A DNA stretch of 64,000 nt, from positions 554,922,826-554,986,825 of the forward strand of contig CM077115.1 of assembly GCA_039619475.1 (NCBI GenBank), in the 5' to 3' direction. A program made the translations under genes and the position numbers. The notes beneath the pieces are model-generated. The model worked only from the letters and a program-made list of their open reading frames with translations. It searched no databases and was not told where the DNA came from. This DNA comes from Icerya purchasi. Taxonomy: Eukaryota > Arthropoda > Insecta > Hemiptera > Monophlebidae. Shown piece after piece: positions 57,791 to 64,000 of the stretch (position 1 is the stretch's first letter; each line of letters begins with the position of its first letter).

Positions 57791-59229
57791 TAATAGTAGT
57801 AATAATAATAGGATACATTATAATTTTTAACTATTTACAGCAGTATATTCATTACAAAAATAATTATTTCACAAAAAGGTTTTGTTAGTTTAATACAAAA
57901 GATTTACAGCATAAAAAGTTATAATGTTTTGTAACGTTAGAAAAAAGAAAGCTTTTCAAATTAACATTTTTTATGTTTGATTTCATGAAAAATTGCGTGA
58001 AAATATTTAAGGTATTTTAGTATTGATTTTTTTAAATTTTTTCAACACTAATTACGAAAATTGCACTTTATTGAGTAATGAAAATGAAGAAAAATACATG
58101 TAATGAGCACGAGTATTTTTAAACGTTAATTGAAATAGAAGAAGGTTATATAATAGTTGGACAACCATTTTGAAAATTGGAAAATACGAATTTGCCCATA
58201 TATGTAAATTTGGACAGATATGATTAACGTTCGGAAGAACTAAAAAGCGAAAAAAGTTTTTTTGAGAGCAATTCCAGAATTTTTTTTTAGAGACGCTAGT
58301 GGGTAAAAAGTACGTATTTTTAAAAAATTTAAAAGTACGTTTAATGAAATAAAAAAATATGATAATTATTTAATTTTATTATATTCAAATCATCGCCCTT
58401 TTTTTTTGCTTTCTTTTTTATAGGTATTATTTGATTGTATACGGTGAACCTAATATGGTTTTCTATTGCCCTTTTCCCATCTCAGAACTGTGCTGCTGAA
58501 CATTTGCATTACAAAATTTCAGGAAAGTCGTAAGAAAATTATGATTTTTTTATATCGTGCAATCTGAAAATAACTTCGAAGAATTTAAGATGTTAATAAA
58601 TTTAAAATTGAAACGTGAATTTTCAGAAATTACGCGTCAGTAATACAGAAATTTCTTTATATCAGGTTAATAGAATTTTTAAACTAATACCAATAAAAAG
58701 ACGTTATTAAACAGATTGATTTAAGTAAAATATACTAGTGTAGGATCACAATAAGCGATATCTCTTTACCAAATATATTTTATGTATTTTATATTTAAAT
58801 TTTAGTGTTTGCATGTAGTCGGTTATAAAGAATGTATATAGACACTCATCTTATTGATGGAAAAGGGCGAATTAGTAAGTTTGAGTAATTCACGTCTGAT
58901 TTGCACGTTGAAGTCGATTTTGTTTTTGTCGTGGAAAAATACGGGATATTTTGTGTAACCGTTTAACTTCGTTTGACCGAAATTACAGCTTGCTCGCGGA
59001 ATGCATTGAAGAAAATCACGGGAGAGAAACTGATAGACAAGGGGAAAAAGTCGAATTAATCGTAGTGATGGAGAGCAATTTGTTTCGATGGAAACGTGTG
59101 TATTTTTTTACATGAAATGACTGCACGCTAAGTATAAAAAAAGTCAACGTAGTTTTTTCACTAGATAATAACGCTCGATGTTGGCGAATGTGTGAAAGAG
59201 ATCCTATCCAATTAGAGCATGGAATCGCG
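57414..59229. other. AT-rich stretch, likely 3' region of the right-hand gene in part
   Basis: Includes microsatellites at 57595-57680 and 57755-57815. Sequence below 59230 should contain the 3' UTR of the minus-strand gene, but the poly(A) site is not obvious. Nothing else recognised. Confidence 0.45.
57595..57815. repeat. (AAT)n and (TA)n microsatellites
   Basis: An AAT array runs straight into a TA array (57595-57680); a second AAT array follows at about 57755-57815. Confidence 0.95.
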
Positions 59230-59727
59230 TTAATAATTATTACTGGGAAATGTATAAATTTTATCCGTTTCCCTACTATGCGGAAAGTGAAGTTGTTGAG
59301 AGGCAGCAAATGAGGAGTACGAATGATTGTGGTAGTGACAAGACTGGTTGGTGAATGAGTAGGAGCGATTTTCGCCAGCACTGAATATTGCGGATGTATC
59401 GTTTAGCGTTGTTTCATCTGCATCATTTGAACTGTGCAGTTTATTCGCGCCATCGGCACATTCATCGAGCTCGTCTCCGTAGCAATAGTAATTATGATTG
59501 CTGGTCGTGCAGCCGTGATCTGGCAACCAGTTCAACCCTCCTACGAGCGGTGGTGACGAATATTGGATATACTGATCCAACTGATCTAGCTCTATGTAAT
59601 CCGGGTCCATCGGAAAACCTTGTGCTGCTTTATGTCGACTGTACGATGATTCGGTAGATTCTTGAAAGTTCGAAGCGTTGGTGTATTCCGTATTTTGATT
59701 GTATGTATTTGTGGTATAATCTTGGTC
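59230..59727 (-). CDS. Terminal coding exon of a multi-exon gene (possible transcription factor)
   Basis: A poly-T tract plus CAG (59728-59730, minus strand) forms a strong acceptor; the open frame then runs 165 codons to a TAA at 59230. It starts TKIIPQIHTNQNTEYTN and is rich in Asn, Ser, Tyr and His, with PMDPDYIELDQLDQYIQYSSP near the middle and a YCYGDELDE patch later. The (E/D)xDQYL-like word followed by a Tyr-rich end recalls SoxF-group C-termini, but this is a guess from one motif. The reading phase at its start (0) does not join the phase-1 donor of the exon at 62765, so a further small exon or another splice site is needed. Confidence 0.55.
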   Translation of the reverse strand, partial: DQDYTTNTYNQNTEYTNASNFQESTESSYSRHKAAQGFPMDPDYIELDQLDQYIQYSSPPLVGGLNWLPDHGCTTSNHNYYCYGDELDECADGANKLHSSNDADETTLNDTSAIFSAGENRSYSFTNQSCHYHNHSYSSFAASQQLHFPHSRETDKIYTFPSNNY

Positions 59728-60947
59728 TGAAAAAAAAAAAAAAAAAAAAAAAAAAATGATTTCATTATTAATTCTATTTAGGGATGGGTTTTTTTTCTTT
59801 CTATATATAATTAATTGTAATTTAGATAAAAAGTTTTCGATTCATTGCTAGAAAAATCGTCATTTCCTTAAAAACTAGCCTAATATGTGCAATATAAAAT
59901 CACGTAATATCTATCCTTTCTTCATTCTCACTCTGCTCTGATATCTTTTTTTCTCCGTATAATTCTTTTCTCTCACCTATCTGCAGTTTCTATTGTTTCT
60001 TCCTTTAGTTAATGAAAATGTGATCGCATTAATAAATCACGTTTCAGTCTTTTTATGCCGAAAGTGAGAAATAAGGAAAGAAAATGAGTTAGAAATTTTT
60101 TATTATATAATTTCAACAATTTTTAGAAATGCTTTATGTTATACTTTTTTGTCGATAAAAAGGAAAAAAGTACTAGTTTAGAAATCGATTACACAGCATT
60201 ATATGTAATAATCTGCTGCAGCCTAAAAAAATATAGTTTTCAGCTTTTTGTTCTGAATTATATTTTTAAATTAACTTTGTTTGCGTAAAGAGACATTACC
60301 TACACAAACTTTTTTTCGACGTGACTAATTAGAACACTTTTTTTCCTAAAAATTTCCGAAATTTATATTTGACAATGTTCTTTTTAAATAGGAGGCTTTA
60401 AATTGTTTTTGCAAAATTTAATATACTGTTTCACCAACAAGTATCGAGAAGAAGAGGAAGCATTCATACAAGTACAATTACTTTAACTAAAATATTTCCT
60501 ATATTATATATTAATTTTACTATGTCCCGAGGGAATTTAATGCTACTAAAACATAATTATAAAACCGGTTTAGTTTTCGCCTGGAAAAGTTAAACCGATT
60601 TTAATTTCTGCAATCATTTTTGTTTACTCTATATTTATCAGTTTCCGCTCTACCCCGATGTTCAAAAACACTGTACGTGACGTGTAATTTACATTTTATA
60701 CGCTATCAATCTAGTTGGAATGCCATTATCAACTCGCGTACATTATAGTTAATACGTTTAAAATATAGAGTGATATCGGCGTAACTTTACCCAAAAATAA
60801 TTCAGTATTAAAATTTAATTACAATGAATTTTTCATACAAAAGCCCATTTTATTCCCTATTGCTTTTGAGTTTAGTTTAATCGGTTTAATCAGTTTGTGA
60901 ATTATGTTCTGGCCTATAATCTTTCCCGTATATATCATTTTCCTAAT
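59728..60947. other. Intron sequence
   Basis: Pyrimidine/poly-T acceptor region on the minus strand (59731-59757) followed by AT-rich intron. No further exon recognised. Confidence 0.5.
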
Positions 60948-62305
60948 CTTCTTCTTGTTGGTGGCTGTATCTGCATTAGATGTTAGCGACTATTCTTTTG
61001 GCGCTTTCTCTGTCGGCCATGCTGTGTAGCAATTCCGGTATCCGAATTCCCGTCCATTCTCTCGCATCCTCCATCCAGGTTCTTCTTCTTCTTCTTCCTC
61101 GAGCTCTTTTTCCTTCTATTTTTCCTTCAATGGCTAATTTTAAAATTCCATATTTTTGGTTTCTCACAATGTGTCCTAGATATGCAATCTTTCTTCTTTT
61201 TACTGTCTTAACTAATTCCATCTCTTTATTCAATCTGTTTAGTATTTCCTGATTTCTAAGTTTATCTATCCATGATATCTTCAACATTCTCCGGTACAAC
61301 CACATTTCAAACGCTGCTAGTTTTTTCTCTATGGATTTATTTACGGTCCACGCTTCCATTCCGTACAGTAATATTGACCAGATATAGCATTTTACCATTC
61401 TCCATTTAACATCCCAGTTCAGTGATTTGTTTATAAATAGATTTTTCATTTTCATAAAAGTAGTTCGGGCTTGTTCAATTCTTGTTTTAATTTCGTATTC
61501 CGAATTCCATTGATTCGACAAGTTACAACCGAGATATTTGAAGCTTTGTACTTGTTCTATTGCATAATTGTTAATTCTAATGTTAGCTGTTATTTCTGTG
61601 CTATTTTTACTGATTACCATAATTTTTGTTTTCTTTTTATTTATTTTTATTCCCATTCCAGAACATTCGTCCGTTACTCTGTTAACTAAATTTTGTAGAT
61701 CGTATTCGCTATCCGCTATTAAAACTGTATCATCCGCATACCGTATGTTGTTTACAATCTGGCCGTTAACTTTTATTCCTTCTGAACTGTTTGCTAAAGC
61801 ATTTTTAAACGCCACTTCTGAATAGAGATTAAAGAGTGTGGGTAAAAGTATACAACCCTGTCGGACTCCTTTTTCAATACGTACTTCCTTTGTATTTTCG
61901 TTCTCCAGTTTTACATATGCTACTTGATTCCAATACAGATTTTCAATTATCTGTCTATCTTTTTCATCTATTCCTGCTTCTTCTAAACATTGTACTAGTT
62001 CGATAGGTATACATCTTTTTGTTGTTCCAGACACCTTTGTACCAGGATTTGGATGCATGTCAACGCCTCACGTGTGCCTAGTCCATTGCGGAAGCCAAAC
62101 TGTTCTCTGCTTATATTTGCTTCACACTTATTAAATATCCGTTTATGTATTATCCTCAATAAAATGTTTAGTGTATGACTCATTAGACTAATAAGTCTGT
62201 AGTCTTCACATTTTCTCGGATTATTTTTTTTGGGGGATTCTAACAAATACTGATTTCAGCCACTCTTTGATTATCTCGCCAGAGTCGTATATTTTATTAA
62301 AAATA
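60948..62305 (-). mobile_element. 5'-truncated LINE (RTE/CR1-like) within the intron
   Basis: 1.36 kb on the minus strand, same strand as the host gene. It ends in an AAG-repeat tail (60948-60957). TTCCTAAT occurs at both edges (60940-60947 and 62306-62313) and is a candidate 8-bp target duplication. The family is the one at 30.6-33.8 kb or a close relation. Confidence 0.8.
60976..62246 (-). pseudogene. RT of the intronic LINE, one frame break
   Basis: The first part (61995-62246) has KCEDYRLISLMSHTLNILLRI and EQFGFRNGLGTREAL. After a break near 62000-62060 the long frame to 60976 reads LVQCLEEAGIDEKDRQIIENLYW, GVRQGCILLPTLFNLYSE, the catalytic RYADDTVLIADSE (about 61715-61755), INKKKTKIMVIS, FKYLGCNLS, ILLYGMEAWTVNKS, MLKISWIDKLRNQEIL, KIAYLGHIVRNQKYG and GKRARGRRRRRTWMEDAREWTG. 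The palm is complete and the damage limited, but the endonuclease was never copied and the frame is broken, so it is inactive. Confidence 0.85.
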
Positions 62306-62764
62306 TTCCTAATATGAAGAAAATAAATGTATTATATTATTAAATTGTCAGTGTATTTTTGCGATTTATCCACAATAGGACTTCTCTGGACATAAGTGGT
62401 AAATTTTGCACTGCGGCAAATAGTTGAGAAAATCTGATTAAGTTACTTTCTACACGAAAACGAAATGGAAAAAAACTTAAAATTGAACAATTTTTTAATT
62501 AGGATAACTAGAATTTTCTTAAAAGCTATATTTCGTATGTAGCTGCTTATTATTTCGATGATTAATTGGCGTGCGTTAATGGCATTCGCAGTCGTTAAAA
62601 ATTGATAATTTTCGAATATAGGCAATTTGTGACAATTCCAAGTGGCGCTGTAACTTCCGGTTTTGATGAAGAACTCGTGAAGTGTTATAATAAAGTGTAA
62701 TAATGAAATATAATATTAGGGGCGGTTTTAGAACATTGATAATGCACTCTGCGTGTTTATTTAC
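62306..62764. other. Intron sequence
   Basis: AT-rich, no coding potential seen; holds the donor-proximal part of the intron after the exon at 62765. Confidence 0.5.
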
Positions 62765-63003
62765 CTGATATTGCGGGTGCAGGATTTTTCGAAGAATTTA
62801 AATTCCGTGGAAATGACTCAGCTGCAAGAACGGAAGATGGTGAAGAACTGGATAAGGAGGATATTGATGAAGATACTGACAAAGGACTGCAACGTTGTGC
62901 TCCGTTGACTATTTCGCTAGTGGTACCGTTGTGATATGTCGATGACACGTTGTCGTCGTTGATAGTAACTGCGTTAGTTTTACTTTGCTTCTCATGTTGC
63001 CAC
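62765..63003 (-). CDS. Internal coding exon of the right-hand gene
   Basis: On the minus strand the sequence TTTTTACCTTTGACAG precedes the exon (acceptor at 63004) and GTAAATAA follows it (donor at 62764). The open frame gives WQHEKQSKTNAVTINDDN, then a Ser-rich run (SPLSVSSSISSLSSSSPSS) and NPAPAISG. It enters with the last base of a codon and leaves in phase 1. Such Ser-rich linkers are common in transcription factors between the DNA-binding domain and the C-terminal activation region. The upstream exons lie beyond 64000 or further right. Confidence 0.6.
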
Positions 63004-63705
63004 CTGTCAAAGGTAAAAAAAAACATTAACTTTTCTCATTGTTGCGAATTACTTTAGTGGAAAAGAGAAAAAAGGAAAGCAAACTGACGCTTTAAAAATA
63101 AAAGAAATTCCGTTCTATTGCTAAAATTTCACAATAAATAGACGTACAGTTCGTGAATTGCCTAATTACATTTATAAAATTAAAAATACCAACAACAATG
63201 TTGACGTTTTATTATTAAAATACAATTTTATTTTTGTAATTGTTTTCGTATTTTTCTTAAAATTTGTTTGTTAATAATACAAAATTTTGTACGTTACAAT
63301 ATTTTATAAGAAGAAAAAAAGATTGTATGGTCGTTTGGTTTCTTTTGTTTATTTTTTCCTTTTTTATTTTTCTCTTTTTTTATTTTTTACTTTTTTATTT
63401 TTCCCTCTTTTTATTTTTCTTTTTTTTTAATTTTTTCGATAATTTATGCGTTTTTTATGGTTTTTTGATAATTTATGCGTTTTTTATGGTTTTTGGTTCC
63501 TTCAGTTTTAATGAAATAATTTTGGCGTTAATTTTTACGGTACATCAGTTATGAGTTCTCTCTTTTACTGTGTGGCTCGATTATCTTTTCATTATTTAAA
63601 GTGGTTTCAAATTTCGCTACGTAAATTTAAATATCTATGTATGTGTGTAGTTTTTCTGCGTCGGAATTTTTGATTTTTCATCTTTTAGAATTTCTTTATT
63701 CTAAA

Positions 63706-63745
<40 letters not shown>

Positions 63746-64000
63746 GAAATATACGTATTTTTCTTTTAAAATTGCTATTTGAAATGTCGTGTTTCTTATT
63801 TATGTTTCATCTTTCATCGTTAGCGTGTGTGTCGCGGATGAAGGAAATATGGCAGTACCTGTGGTAGACAAATTCACTAAATAAAAAAAAGGCAGTGTTT
63901 TATTTTAAAGAATGGTTATAATTTTTTTTTTTAATTTGTCTTGAAAAATTAATGATGAAATTTAATTTAGGCCGGTTTACGAATGAATGCTACAAGCAAA
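63004..64000. other. Intron/upstream sequence
   Basis: AT-rich with a long T-rich block (63340-63490), which contains a directly repeated TTTATGGTTTTT-type word, and a (TA)n run at 63710-63740. The T-rich open frames here are low complexity. No exon recognised. Confidence 0.5.

Noticed and set aside
57595..57815. CRISPR-like or satellite array
   Set aside because: Simple AAT and TA microsatellites, no spacers.
59016..59381. 121-codon minus-strand frame overlapping the terminal exon
   Set aside because: Different frame of the same strand; the exon frame has the better composition and joins a good acceptor.
63264..63554. 96-codon plus-strand frame rich in Phe/Leu
   Set aside because: Translation of a T-rich low-complexity tract.

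Overview
This window looks like an AT-rich arthropod (probably insect) nuclear chromosome segment: a few host genes set in a dense layer of transposable elements of different ages. The reasons are an env-bearing Ty3/gypsy (errantivirus-type) element, mariner, Helitron, Penelope-like, hAT, Kolobok/Mutator-like and several non-LTR families, together with spliced host exons, long A/T tracts and microsatellites. I cannot name the species.

Host genes. An intronless reading frame at 21993-24572 (minus) is the TPR subunit 3 of transcription factor TFIIIC (GTF3C3). The frame at 27524-29149 (plus) is nucleolar protein 11 (NOL11), a factor for rRNA transcription and pre-18S processing. The two lie head to head about 3 kb apart. 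On the right, two minus-strand exons (62765-63003 and 59230-59727) are the 3' part of a larger gene whose 5' end is outside the window. Its Ser/Asn/Tyr/His-rich C-terminus suggests a transcription factor (a SoxF-type tail is possible, not proven), and a LINE sits in the intron. A weak candidate terminal exon lies at 48643-48972 (minus).

Layout. 1-2.2 kb: decayed RTE-like retrotransposon pieces. 3.0 kb: tRNA-derived SINE. 4.6-8.3 kb: heavily mutated gypsy element. 10.2-11.5 kb: dead mariner. 11.5-18.4 kb: a foldback MITE interrupted by a young gypsy/errantivirus-like element with two 633-bp LTRs, a tRNA-Ser primer site, open gag and env, and a textbook -1 frameshift signal between gag and pol, but with RNase H and the integrase core deleted. 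19.4-21.3 kb: LINE and SINE scraps. 21.6-29.2 kb: the host gene pair. 30.6-33.8 kb: near full-length but broken RTE-like LINE (minus). 35.2-36.7 kb: Jockey-like scraps with a possible solo LTR and a tandem repeat. 39.1-42.1 kb: Helitron with both termini but no Rep domain. 44.4-46.0 kb: Penelope-like element forming a 519-bp-arm inverted repeat. 47-48.3 kb: decayed R1/I-type RT. 49.1-49.8 kb: young 5'-truncated RTE with 13-bp target duplications. 50.2-52.3 kb: TTAA-flanked Kolobok/Mutator-like transposon. 53.5-54.1 kb: diverged tandem repeat. 54.4-56.3 kb: hAT fragments. 57.2 kb: palindromic MITE. 59.2-63.0 kb: host exons with an intronic LINE.

The most notable signals are the compact frameshift element (U UUA AAC, 6-nt spacer, 11-bp stem) at 13422-13467, the internally deleted but otherwise young env-bearing element nested in a MITE, the Penelope palindrome, and the Rep-less Helitron. 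I see no wholly new system; these are well-preserved or unusual versions of known element classes.
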